Below the pieces are notes generated by a model. That model saw only the letters and a program-made list of their open reading frames with translations. It was not told the origin of the DNA and did no database searches. The position numbers and the translations under genes are program-made. Below are positions 23,795 through 31,349 of a stretch of DNA of 37,204 nt, piece after piece. The DNA lies in contig JAIESC010000198.1 of assembly GCA_019746355.1 (NCBI GenBank), positions 1 to 37,204 of the forward strand, in the 5' to 3' direction. Every line of letters starts with the position of its first letter. The first letter of the stretch is position 1. The DNA is from Xanthobacteraceae bacterium. GTDB lineage: Bacteria > Pseudomonadota > Alphaproteobacteria > Rhizobiales > Xanthobacteraceae.

Positions 23795-25318
23795 TCACGA
23801 ATTCCGCTGCGCCGCATGCCGTCCGGCGATGCGGCCGAACACCAGGCAGCGGCCGAGCCCGTGCTGGGCAAACCCGCCTTGCGATTCGCCCGCGCAATAA
23901 AGCCCCGGGATCGCCTCGCCGCGGATGTCGATCACCTGGGCCTGCGTGTCGGTGCGAAGCCCGGTCAGTGAGTCATGCAGGATCGGCGTCGCCCACGCCG
24001 CATAGAACGGCGGTCTTGAGATCGGATGCAGCGGCGTCGGCTTGGCGAAGTCGGAGTCGATGCCGGACGCCACGAACGAGTTGTACCGGTTCACCGTCTC
24101 CTGCAGCACCGTTCCCCAAATCGGCTGCTTCTGGTGCGGATTTCTGATCCGGCCGGCGAGCTCATGGATCGTGTCGGCGCTGAAGAAATAGCCGTCCGGG
24201 TCGACGTGCGGCGGAGCGGGCTTCCACTTCTGCCGCACCGCCGCATCCGCGTCGAAGATCGCCCAGATCGGCCCGCCGCCGTTGAGCTTGTCCTTGTCGC
24301 CGTGGTTGCCCAGCGCCGCGTTGATGAAGTCGTAGGAGCTGTCGAGCTCGTTCCAGAACCTTCTGCCGAACTGGTTGACGAGAATGGCCTCGTGCCAGTC
24401 GGTCACCGTGAGCCCGGTGGCCTTGCAGAGATGGAAGATCGGGCTGTCGGTCTCGTAATAGAGGCTGAGATAGCCCCAGCGCGTGCCGACATGGCGGGTC
24501 TTGGTGATCGCCGGGCCTACTTCGCTCGTCTGCGTGCCGGTGGCCCACAGCGACGCGCCGATTTCCATGGCGGCGATCTCGCCGTCCGCGCCCTGGAACG
24601 AGTAGGGCATGCCGGCCTGCTGGTACTCTTCGGTGAGCCGCGGATCGAACATCCGGCGGAAGTTGACGTTGCCGGTGTGGCCGCCGGTCGCGATCACGAT
24701 GCCTTTCCTGGCCTCGATCGCGACGTCCTTGCCGTCGGCCTGCGCCACGATGCCTTGGACGCGTCCCTTGCCGCCGTCGCGCACGATCCGCGTCATCTCG
24801 TGCTTGAGCAGGATCTGCACGCCCTTGTTGCGGGCGCTTTCGGCAAGCCTGCGCACCAGGCCCGAGCCGTTGCGGTTTCGCCGCGGCGCGATCACCTCGC
24901 CCGGGATGTGCCATTCGTGGGTCACGAACACCCGCGGCACGGTCGAGGCGTCCGGCGTGACGATCGGCTTCTCGATGAAAGTGACGCCGTTTTCGAGCAG
25001 GAACTGGAAGGTCGGCACGCACTCGTCGGCGAAGGCGCGGACCAGGTCGCGGTCGTTGTAGCGGCTGTCGCCGCGCGCGTGGGTGGTCCAGTCGGCGAAA
25101 ATCCTGTCCGGGCTGTCTTCGATTTTGAACTTCTTCTGCAGCGCGTTGCCGCCGCCGAGATGCACGCGGCCGCCGCTCAGCATGGCGTGCCCGCCGATGT
25201 CGTAGTTTTCCTCGACCAGGATCACCGCCGCGCCGTGGTCGCGCGCCGACACGGCGGCCGCGAGGCCAGCGGCTCCCGCGCCGATGACCACGACGTCAGT
25301 CGAAAGAGTCCATTCCAT
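23795..25318 (-). CDS. FAD-dependent oxidoreductase A (FrdA/KstD-like), cytosolic
   Basis: The 507-aa FAD_binding_2 protein is in the fumarate reductase / 3-ketosteroid dehydrogenase superfamily, which adds or removes hydrogen at a carbon-carbon bond beside a carbonyl. The dinucleotide motif is GAGAAG at 13-18, followed by VEENYDIGGHAMLSGG. The mid-region has IATGGHTGNVNFRRMF. The C-terminal FAD clamp is GLYCAGESQGGFAQHGLG. There is no export signal, unlike its paralogue at 27723-29405. It is followed within 10 bp by the beta-sandwich partner. No Shine-Dalgarno is visible; a 14-bp tandem repeat fills the region just upstream. No cytochrome or quinone-linked subunit is encoded nearby. Substrate unknown. 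Confidence 0.88.
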   Translation of the reverse strand: MEWTLSTDVVVIGAGAAGLAAAVSARDHGAAVILVEENYDIGGHAMLSGGRVHLGGGNALQKKFKIEDSPDRIFADWTTHARGDSRYNDRDLVRAFADECVPTFQFLLENGVTFIEKPIVTPDASTVPRVFVTHEWHIPGEVIAPRRNRNGSGLVRRLAESARNKGVQILLKHEMTRIVRDGGKGRVQGIVAQADGKDVAIEARKGIVIATGGHTGNVNFRRMFDPRLTEEYQQAGMPYSFQGADGEIAAMEIGASLWATGTQTSEVGPAITKTRHVGTRWGYLSLYYETDSPIFHLCKATGLTVTDWHEAILVNQFGRRFWNELDSSYDFINAALGNHGDKDKLNGGGPIWAIFDADAAVRQKWKPAPPHVDPDGYFFSADTIHELAGRIRNPHQKQPIWGTVLQETVNRYNSFVASGIDSDFAKPTPLHPISRPPFYAAWATPILHDSLTGLRTDTQAQVIDIRGEAIPGLYCAGESQGGFAQHGLGRCLVFGRIAGRHAAQRNS

Positions 25319-25330
25319 CCGGGAGGGGGC

Positions 25331-25405
25331 CTTGGGGCGTGATACTTGGGGCGTGATACTTGGGGCTTGATACTTGGGGCTTGATACTTGGGGCTGGAAA
25401 CTTGG
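25331..25405. repeat. 14-bp tandem repeat, about 5.3 copies, upstream of flavoprotein A
   Basis: Units CTTGGGGC(G/T)TGATA start at 25331, 25345, 25359, 25373 and 25387, the last diverged (CTTGGGGCTGGAAA), followed by CTTGG. The first two units carry G and the next two carry T at the same position, so pairs of units were probably duplicated. It begins 13 bp upstream of the start codon of the flavoprotein. The remaining gap to 25539 has no recognisable feature. Confidence 0.9.
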
Positions 25406-25539
25406 AATTCGGGCCGCATCTTGACGACGCCGGCCTTGCGGTCAAGCCGGCCCGGCGCGGCGATCCGGCCAAGACACATCGAGCGCGCCCGCCAAAGCCG
25501 GACGCGCTCGACAGTGATAGCCGGGCAGGCTTGCGGTGT

Positions 25540-25785
25540 TTACCCCGAGCCGTCGCCCGCGGCCGGCCCGAACAGCTCGTCCGGCCACCGAAGGTCAAAC
25601 GGAATGAACTTCCACAGGTTCGGTGCCTCCGCGTCCATGCGCAGCGCGTGGGCGGTCGCCGGATCGGCTGGCACCGCGAGCGCGTCAATGGGTGTTGCAC
25701 CCTTCAGGATCAGAAAGAACAAGCAGGCAATCAATGCTGCCGCGGCAAGCCCGGCGGCGAGCATTCTCTCAGCGTTGGTGATCAT
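25540..25785 (-). CDS. Small membrane-anchored protein of unknown function
   Basis: The 81-aa protein has one hydrophobic segment near the N-terminus (about 9-27, LAAGLAAAALIACLFFLIL) and a short extracytoplasmic-looking tail with a WKFIPFDLRWPDELFG motif. The ribosome site AGAGGAGA lies about 8 nt before the ATG and supports translation. I do not recognise a family. It is divergent from the gene at 25916, with the palindrome at 25845-25860 between them. Confidence 0.65.
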   Translation of the reverse strand: MITNAERMLAAGLAAAALIACLFFLILKGATPIDALAVPADPATAHALRMDAEAPNLWKFIPFDLRWPDELFGPAAGDGSG

Positions 25786-25844
25786 CGGGCAATCTCCTCT
25801 GATCAGCCCCTCCCGATTCACTAGCGCCGCGGCCTGCGGAGCCC

Positions 25845-25860
25845 TGTGACGCGGATCACA
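25845..25860. promoter_or_regulatory. CRP/FNR-type operator, TGTGA-N6-TCACA
   Basis: TGTGACGCGGATCACA is a perfect match to the two half-sites of the CRP consensus. It lies between divergent genes. Its centre (25852.5) is 63.5 bp before the predicted leaderless start at 25916, close to the class I activation position. Confidence 0.65.
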
Positions 25861-25903
25861 AAAATGCGGATTTGCGGGCTGCGGCTTTTTTGCGATGGCC
25901 GTG

Positions 25904-25909
25904 TATGAT
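25904..25909 (+). promoter_or_regulatory. -10 element of a probable leaderless transcript
   Basis: TATGAT ends 6 nt before the ATG at 25916, so transcription would begin at or next to the start codon. No matching -35 is seen, consistent with dependence on the CRP-like site upstream. Confidence 0.5.
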
Positions 25910-25915
25910 CCCGCA

Positions 25916-26284
25916 ATGGAACAGTTCGCGCCGCAAGACTCCGAGGACACCGAGCCGCATTCCGAGATCGCCCGCCTCGAGGCGCGCATCGAGGGGCTGG
26001 CGCTGCGGCTCGAGGGCTGCCGCAAATACGCGGCAGCGGCGCTGGCGGCGATGGGGCTCGGCGCGGTGCTCTTGGGTGCGGCGCTGACCGGGGTGATCCA
26101 GTTCGATGCGGTGACGGTGATGGCGGCGGGCGCGGCGGTGCTCGGCGGCATTGTGCTGTCCGGCTCCAACCGCAGCACCACGCGCGAGGTCGAGGCGGAA
26201 CTCGCCGAGGCGGAGGCCGAGCGCGCGGCGCTGATCGGTTCGATCGATCTGCGGGTTGTCAGCGAGCGGCCGCGCCTGCACTAA
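25916..26284 (+). CDS. Small two-TM protein with coiled-coil flanks
   Basis: The 122-aa protein has an acidic N-terminus, a short amphipathic helix (about 11-30, EIARLEARIEGLALRLEG), two hydrophobic segments (about 34-54 and 58-78, AAAALAAMGLGAVLLGAAL and AVTVMAAGAAVLGGIVL) and a charged C-terminal coiled coil (EVEAELAEAEAERAAL). I do not recognise a named family. An ATG at 25895 would add seven residues, but the -10 at 25904-25909 lies inside that extension and favours 25916. The stop overlaps the convergent Imm53-like gene by 4 bp. Probably an inner-membrane protein; function unknown. Confidence 0.65.
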   Translation: MEQFAPQDSEDTEPHSEIARLEARIEGLALRLEGCRKYAAAALAAMGLGAVLLGAALTGVIQFDAVTVMAAGAAVLGGIVLSGSNRSTTREVEAELAEAEAERAALIGSIDLRVVSERPRLH

Positions 26285-26607
26285 CTCAAGCGGGCCTCGC
26301 GTTCGCCCGCCCAATCCAGGAATCGTGACAGGATTTCCTCGAGCCGCGAGCGGTCGCCCGCGCCATGCCATGTGTCGGTGCTCATCTGGCAATGCAGCCA
26401 GCGTTCAGCCTCAGGACGGCCGCGCTCGTCGACCGCTTCGGCGACACGCTCGAAACTCTGCCCTGCCAGCGCAGTGCCGGTGAGATCGATCTTCACCCAC
26501 CAGCCCGGATTGTCGGTGCTCTGGATCGTGATGCCATACCAGTGCTCGCGCTCGCCATTGCAGTGGCGGCCGTGCCAGTCGGCAAGCTTCGCAAGCAGGG
26601 AACTCAT
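26281..26607 (-). CDS. Imm53-family immunity protein (orphan)
   Basis: The 108-aa protein matches the Imm53 pattern: WHGRHCNGEREHWYGITI (a CDGDWEHxYGI-like core), TDNPGWWVKIDLTGT (the LDNPGWxVxIDLxGT block), ERWLHCQ, then the terminal LEEILSRFLDWA. Imm53 proteins are predicted to neutralise toxins of polymorphic/contact-dependent systems. No toxin, Rhs, VgrG or secretion gene is in the window, so it is an orphan; it may protect against toxins from neighbours or be a domesticated relic. Cytoplasmic. The start is embedded in a 16-bp tandem repeat. There is no standard Shine-Dalgarno, so the exact ATG is uncertain. Confidence 0.75.
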   Translation of the reverse strand: MSSLLAKLADWHGRHCNGEREHWYGITIQSTDNPGWWVKIDLTGTALAGQSFERVAEAVDERGRPEAERWLHCQMSTDTWHGAGDRSRLEEILSRFLDWAGEREARLS

Positions 26608-26662
26608 GGGCTTACGAACTCATGGGCCTACAAAATCATGGGCCTACAAAGTCATGGGCCTA
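26605..26662. repeat. 16-bp tandem repeat carrying the start codon of the Imm53-like gene
   Basis: On the minus strand, units GCCCATGA-N8 place ATGs at 26655, 26639, 26623 and 26607, exactly 16 bp apart. The first three open four-codon reading frames (ATGACTTTGTAG, ATGATTTTGTAG, ATGAGTTCGTAA). The fourth is the start of the gene and shares ATGAGTTC with the unit before it, so the array seems to have grown from the gene's own start region. Confidence 0.85.
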
Positions 26663-26806
26663 CACACCCGGCGCTTTGCACTTGGTCGGACGGAACGCAC
26701 GCCGGGTTCAGGTCGAGGAGACCCGAAGACCGTGGCGATTTTCCGAAAACCGACGCCGATTCAATAGCGTGGGCATGCCAAGGTTCCGCGACGCAGACGC
26801 TCGCTG

Positions 26807-27055
26807 CTAAGTTTGCTGCGCGTCCTTGAAATACGGCTCGACCTTGCCGGTGAGCTTGATCGTCAGCGGGTTGCCGTGACGGTCCTTCGCCTTGCCGGCC
26901 TCGACGCGGATCCACCCCTCGCTGATGCAGTATTCCTCGACGTTGGTCTTCTCCTTGCCGTTGAACCTGATACCGACGTCGCGCTGGAGGATGTCCGCGT
27001 TGTAGTACGGGCTGTTCGGGTTGACGGAGAGGCGGTCGGGAAATGCTTCGGCCAT
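26807..27055 (-). CDS. DUF3297 family protein
   Basis: The 82-aa protein matches the DUF3297 pattern over its whole length: DRLSVNPNSPYYNADILQRD, GIRFNGKEKTNVEEYCISEGW, then KAKDRHGNPLTIKLTGKVEPYF. It is a small, cytosolic, all-beta protein with no assigned role, common in Alpha- and Gammaproteobacteria. I chose ATG 27055; the frame continues upstream to 27115 without similarity. It lies 47 bp after the beta-sandwich gene on the same strand, so it may be read through from that operon. Confidence 0.85.
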   Translation of the reverse strand: MAEAFPDRLSVNPNSPYYNADILQRDVGIRFNGKEKTNVEEYCISEGWIRVEAGKAKDRHGNPLTIKLTGKVEPYFKDAQQT

Positions 27056-27102
27056 GGTGGTTCCGGCGTGGATTGCGGTTCGCGCCCCTATAGCACCGAC
27101 GT

Positions 27103-27723
27103 TTAAGCCGTCCAAACCGCGTCGGCGTCCTCTTCCATGACCGGCTGCGTCGCGACCGCGATCGCGGCGTCGGCCTCGACCACGATGGGCGTCGCCGCCA
27201 TCGCGTAGCCGGTCTTCCAGACCACCAGCTCGTATGGCCCCTTGGCGAGCCGGACCCGGGCGACGCCCGCGGCGTCGGTCGGCGCGCGATAGGGGCCGAG
27301 CCGCACCACGGCGTCCGCAAGCGGCGCGCCGGAGGCCTCAACCGTCACCGTGAGCGTGTGCTCGGCACGTGCCACGACATGGATGCTGAAGGCGGACGAC
27401 GCCGTCTCGTGCAACTCGTCGGCGTTGCCGTCAAAGCGGGCGGTCAGCGTCAGCGTCCCCGGCTCAGCCGGTGCTTGCAGCGCGATTTCGGTCCAGTACA
27501 GCGCCTCGCTGTCCGGCCACGGCGCATCGCCGAGCAAGCCCTGCGCCAGCACCGCGCCCGCGCCGTCATGCACCGCAATGCGCCCGCCGCCGAGCGGCAC
27601 GCCGCCCGACGACTTCACGCCGGCCTTCACCGAGAAGGTTTCGCCCGCAGGAACCCCCACCGGCACATCCCACACCGCGAGGCTCGCGGTATGGCGCTGT
27701 TGCTCCTGCGCGCCTGCGGCCAT
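27103..27723 (-). CDS. Two-domain beta-sandwich protein, partner of flavoprotein B
   Basis: The 206-aa paralogue of 23185-23784 has the same layout: an Ig-like domain (about 14-112, SLAVWDVPVGVPAGETFSV, then GDAPWPDSEALYWTEI) and a carboxypeptidase-regulatory-like domain (about 122-195, HTLTVTVEASGAPLADAVVRLGP, TDAAGVARVRLAKGPY). No signal peptide is seen. Its ATG shares its A with the TGA of the flavoprotein gene (TGATG), which implies coupled translation and a likely 1:1 complex. If its partner is Tat-exported, this protein would have to ride with it or stay behind; that is inference. Confidence 0.75.
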   Translation of the reverse strand: MAAGAQEQQRHTASLAVWDVPVGVPAGETFSVKAGVKSSGGVPLGGGRIAVHDGAGAVLAQGLLGDAPWPDSEALYWTEIALQAPAEPGTLTLTARFDGNADELHETASSAFSIHVVARAEHTLTVTVEASGAPLADAVVRLGPYRAPTDAAGVARVRLAKGPYELVVWKTGYAMAATPIVVEADAAIAVATQPVMEEDADAVWTA

Positions 27724-29405
27724 CAGACCGCGCTTTTCGCCGCGTGACGTCCGGCGATGCGGCCGAACACCAGGCAGCGGCCGAGGCCGTGCTGGGCGAA
27801 GCCGCCCTGGGTTTCGCCGGCGCTGTAGAGGCCCGCGATCACCTCGCCGCGGGTGTCGATCACCTGGCAGTCGGTGTTGGTGCGAAGCCCGGTGTTGGTG
27901 TCGTGCAGGATCGGCGTCGACCACGCGGCAAAGAACGGCGGCTTCTCGATCTTGTGCATCGGCGTGGGCTTCTTGAAGTCCTTGTCGACGCCGTCGGCGA
28001 CGAAGCCGTTGTAGCGTGCCACCGTGTCGGCCAGCGCCGCGCCCGGCATCGGCTGCTTCTGGTGGGGGTTCTTGATCTTGCCGGCGAGCTCCGCGAGCGT
28101 ATCGGCCTGGAAGAAGAAGCCGTCATGGTCGACATGCGGCGGCACGGTCTTCCACTTCTCGCGCTCGGCCGCAGCCTGGTCGAAGATCGCCCAGATCGGC
28201 CCGCCGCCGTTGAGCTTGGCCTTGTCGCCGTGCCAGGCCATCGCCGCATTGAAGAACTTGAACGAGCCGTCGGCCTCGTTCCAGAACCGCTGGCCGAACT
28301 GGTTGACCATGATCAGGTTCTGCCAGTCCTTCACCGTGAGCCCGGTCGCCTTGGCGATCGGGAACATGATGCTGTCGGGCTCATAGACCAGCGTGGCGTA
28401 GCCCCAGCGGCAGCCGATGTGCCGCGTCTTGGTGATGGCAGCGCCGGCCTCGATGGTCTGCATGCCGGTCGCCCACAGCGACGCGCCGATGTCCATCGCC
28501 GCGATCTCACCCGATGCGTTCTGGTCGGCATAGGGCGCACAGGCCTGCTGATATTCCTCGGTCAATCGTGGATCGAACATCCGCCGGAAGTTGACGTTGC
28601 CGGTGTGGCCGCCGGTGGCGATGATCACGCCCTTCAACGCGCGCATGTTGATGGCGCGGTCGCCGGCCTGCACGACGATGCCGAGCACGCGGCCGCGGTT
28701 GTGGCTCTCGCGCACGATCGACGTCATCTTGTGCTTGAGCAGGATCTGCGCGCCCTTCTTGCGCGCGCTTTCGGCGAGCCGTCGCACCAGCCCCGAGCCG
28801 TTGCGGTTGCGATGTGGCGCGACCACCTCGCTCGGAATGTGCCACTCCTTGGTGACGAAGATGCGGTCCACCGTCGAGGCGTCCGGCGGCGTGATCGGCT
28901 TCTCGATGAACTCGACGCCGTTCTCGATCAGGAAATTGAAGGTGGTGACGTTCTCGTCGGCGAACGCCCGCACCAGGTCACGGTCGCTCAGCCGGCTTTC
29001 GCCGTGGTCGTGCCGCACCCAGTCGGCGAACACCTTGTCGGCGTCGTCCTTGATGTTGAACTTCTGCTGCAGGGCGTGGCCGCCGCCGAGCTGCACCCGC
29101 CCGCCGCTCAGCATGCCGCGGCCGCCGATGTCGAAATTCTCCTCGACCACGATCACCGAGGCGCCCGCGTCGCGCGCCGCAATCGCCGCCGGCAGGCCGG
29201 CCACGCCCGCGCCGATCACCACCACGTCCGCGGTCATGTCCCAGCGCATCGCGCCTTGCGCTGCGCTCTCGCTCGCGCCAAGGCCCGCGGCCACGGCGCC
29301 CGCCGCGCCCGTGGTCAGGAACGATCGTCTGTCCAAATCGATCTTTATTGAGCCGGCACGCGCGGAGCCTTCGGCCGCGCGCCGCTGCTGGGCGTGCTTA
29401 CCCAT
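27723..29405 (-). CDS. FAD-dependent oxidoreductase B (FrdA/KstD-like) with Tat signal
   Basis: The 560-aa protein is a paralogue of flavoprotein A, with long near-identical stretches (GGHTGNVNFRRMFDPRLT, KLNGGGPIWAIFD, GGFAQHGLGRCLVFGRIAG). It adds about 55 residues at the N-terminus. These contain a twin-arginine signal, DLDRRSFLTTGAAGAVAAGL (24-43), with a probable cleavage near SAAQG, so the enzyme should work in the periplasm. FAD motif GAGVAG at 65-70, then VVEENFDIGGRGMLSGG. The ATG at 29405 follows GGGGAGG. The substrate is unknown; family members act on fumarate-, urocanate- or steroid-like compounds. Electron partner not visible. Confidence 0.9.
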   Translation of the reverse strand: MGKHAQQRRAAEGSARAGSIKIDLDRRSFLTTGAAGAVAAGLGASESAAQGAMRWDMTADVVVIGAGVAGLPAAIAARDAGASVIVVEENFDIGGRGMLSGGRVQLGGGHALQQKFNIKDDADKVFADWVRHDHGESRLSDRDLVRAFADENVTTFNFLIENGVEFIEKPITPPDASTVDRIFVTKEWHIPSEVVAPHRNRNGSGLVRRLAESARKKGAQILLKHKMTSIVRESHNRGRVLGIVVQAGDRAINMRALKGVIIATGGHTGNVNFRRMFDPRLTEEYQQACAPYADQNASGEIAAMDIGASLWATGMQTIEAGAAITKTRHIGCRWGYATLVYEPDSIMFPIAKATGLTVKDWQNLIMVNQFGQRFWNEADGSFKFFNAAMAWHGDKAKLNGGGPIWAIFDQAAAEREKWKTVPPHVDHDGFFFQADTLAELAGKIKNPHQKQPMPGAALADTVARYNGFVADGVDKDFKKPTPMHKIEKPPFFAAWSTPILHDTNTGLRTNTDCQVIDTRGEVIAGLYSAGETQGGFAQHGLGRCLVFGRIAGRHAAKSAV

Positions 29406-29511
29406 TGCGAGCCTCCCCGGGAAGTATGTTGCGTTTTGTTATTGTGGCATCATCTTGAAGCGGTTCCGGCCGGGGTCAAGCCGGTTTGCGGCAAAGGCGA
29501 GGTCAAAGGGC

Positions 29512-29874
29512 GTGCAGCGGTTTGGGCAAAGGCGGCCTTGCGTTTTCGCTGCGCTGGCCGCGACTTGCCTTGTGTTCGCAGCTCCGCCGGCGGGGGCGCT
29601 GCATGCCTGCGATGCGGTAACCGAGGAAGGCTGGCGCGTGATGGCCACCGTGGAGGTCGCCGACGTCAAGGATGGCGCGCCCTATCGCGCCGGCAGCGAC
29701 TGGGTGCTCGACCGCACCACCACGACGCTGCCGTTCTGCAACTACATCACGCCGACCGGCGGCTATAGCCTGCGCTCCTATTCGCTCGACCCGGTGCACA
29801 TCACCGAGCGCGTCACGATCTGCCGCGGCCCGTCGCCGGTCGCGCCCTACGCCGGGCCATGCCCGCCGAAGTGA
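29512..29874 (+). CDS. Small secreted protein of unknown function
   Basis: The 120-aa protein starts at GTG 29512 (AAAGG upstream). It has a signal peptide with basic n-region QRFGQRRP, a hydrophobic core CVFAALAATCLVFAA and a probable AGA cleavage. The mature part has four cysteines (HACDAV, PFCNYI, TICRGP, GPCPPK), likely two disulfides, and no membrane segment. I do not recognise a family. It is divergent from flavoprotein B (106 bp apart) and 77 bp before the TcuA-like gene on the same strand, so co-transcription with the latter is possible. Confidence 0.6.
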   Translation: MQRFGQRRPCVFAALAATCLVFAAPPAGALHACDAVTEEGWRVMATVEVADVKDGAPYRAGSDWVLDRTTTTLPFCNYITPTGGYSLRSYSLDPVHITERVTICRGPSPVAPYAGPCPPK

Positions 29875-29951
29875 GCAACAGTGTTGGCCCACCCGCCGCC
29901 GTCATGCCCGGTGATGGCGTCTGAGCGTGTTGCAGGAGTGAGACAACGGAA

Positions 29952-31349
29952 GTGACCGGCAATCCGAAACACGTCGTCATCGTCGGCCAGGGCGCGGCTG
30001 GTCTGTCGGCTGCGCTCGCGGCCGCTGAGCTCGCGAAAGAAAAAAACATCGACCTTGCCGTCACGCTGCTCGACAAGGCCCCTGAGCCCGAGGCCGGCGG
30101 CAACACGCGCTTCACGCCCGCCTATATGCGGATGGCCGCGGTTGATCGCGTCGAGCCGTCGTTCGTGCACGACATGCTCGAAGCCACCGCGCTCAAGGGC
30201 GACGAGGTCTATTTTGCAACGCTTGCCAGTCTCGCGCCCGCGACCGTGCGGTGGATCGCGGCGCATGGCGTGCCGTTCCATCAGCCCGACTATTATCTCG
30301 CCAAGGGCCCGCCGCGCATCCAGCCGGTCGGCGGCGGCCAGACGATCCATCGCGAGCTCGCCCGCGCCGCGCGCGAGGCGGGCGTGCGGTTCGTTTGCGG
30401 CTGCGCCGCCCAGGCGCTGGCCGCCGAAGGCGACGCCGTGCGCGGCGTTCGCCTTGCAAACGGCGACACGCTTGCAGCCGACGCGGTGATTCTCGCCTGC
30501 GGCGGCTTCCAGGCCAACGCCCCGATGATGCGCGAGCATTTCGGGCCGGGCGGCGACGCGATCCCGCTGCTTGCGCCGCGCGCCCATCATAACTCCGGCG
30601 ACGGCATCCGCATGGCGCTGGCGCTCGGCGCGGATTTTTCCGGCGAGCGCTCCGGCATGCACATCGAGCCGGTCGATCCGCGCTCGAAGAACCAGGCCCC
30701 GGTGATGCTGCTCTATCCCTACGGCATCGTCGTCGATCGCGAAGGCAAGCGCTTCTTCGACGAGGGCCGCGGCCTCGTCCACGAGACCTGGGAGTGGTTC
30801 GCGCGCCATCTGCACTTCAACGTGCCGGACCGCCAGGCCTGGGCGATCCTCGATTCGCGCGTGCGGGAAATTCCCGACTGGCAGCGCGCCACCCGCTCCG
30901 AGGTTCCGCCGGTCGAGGGCGGCAACATCTGGGATCTCGCCGGCCTCATCGGCGTCGAAGCGAGCGGGCTTGCCCGCACCATCGCCGCGTACAACGCGGC
31001 ATGCGCGGGGGACCCGGCGAAGTTCGATGCAACAAAATGTGATGGTCTTGCCGCGGACGCTTCGCTCGCACCGCCCAAGTCGAATTGGGCGCGGCCGATC
31101 GTCGAACCGCCGTTTCTCGCCTGGCCGCTGATCGGCGCGATCGCCTACACCTTCGGCGGGCTTGCGACCGACACCCGCGCGCGCGTGCTGCGCAACGGCG
31201 CGCCGATTCCGGGGCTTTATGCCGCGGGCGAGATCACCGGCCATTTCTATGGAACAGCGCCGAATGCGGTGTCGGTGCTGCGCGCTTTCGTGTTCGGCCG
31301 CGTCGCCGGGCGCGAAGCAATCGGCAATTTGTCAGCCGTCAAAAATTGA
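29952..31349 (+). CDS. FAD-dependent dehydrogenase, TcuA (tricarballylate dehydrogenase)-like
   Basis: The 465-aa FAD_binding_2 protein has the motif GQGAAG at 12-17 and continues LLDKAPEPEAGGNTRFTPAYMRM, the pattern of TcuA, which oxidises tricarballylate to cis-aconitate. Further blocks are VGGGQTIHRELARAAREAG, ACGGFQANAPMMREHFGPGG and a C-terminal AYTFGGLATDTRARV then GLYAAGEITGHFYG. No signal peptide; cytosolic. GTG 29952 has AACGGAA just before it. No TcuB (the cofactor re-oxidising membrane protein) or TcuC is beside it. It is the third FAD_binding_2 gene within 7.6 kb, but more distant in sequence from A and B than they are from each other. Substrate inferred to be a dicarboxylate or tricarboxylate. 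Confidence 0.85.
   Translation: MTGNPKHVVIVGQGAAGLSAALAAAELAKEKNIDLAVTLLDKAPEPEAGGNTRFTPAYMRMAAVDRVEPSFVHDMLEATALKGDEVYFATLASLAPATVRWIAAHGVPFHQPDYYLAKGPPRIQPVGGGQTIHRELARAAREAGVRFVCGCAAQALAAEGDAVRGVRLANGDTLAADAVILACGGFQANAPMMREHFGPGGDAIPLLAPRAHHNSGDGIRMALALGADFSGERSGMHIEPVDPRSKNQAPVMLLYPYGIVVDREGKRFFDEGRGLVHETWEWFARHLHFNVPDRQAWAILDSRVREIPDWQRATRSEVPPVEGGNIWDLAGLIGVEASGLARTIAAYNAACAGDPAKFDATKCDGLAADASLAPPKSNWARPIVEPPFLAWPLIGAIAYTFGGLATDTRARVLRNGAPIPGLYAAGEITGHFYGTAPNAVSVLRAFVFGRVAGREAIGNLSAVKN

Noticed and set aside
24026..25342. 438-codon plus-strand frame, and a similar one at 27471-29351
   Set aside because: Both are antisense to the paralogous flavoproteins. They look alike only because the flavoprotein genes are paralogues.
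25856..26392. 178-codon minus-strand frame across the small membrane gene
   Set aside because: Arg/His/Leu-rich shadow text; the plus-strand frame at 25916 has membrane segments and the Imm53-like gene explains the rest.
25331..26662. Short tandem repeats as a CRISPR array
   Set aside because: The units (14 and 16 bp) abut without spacers, and no cas gene is present.
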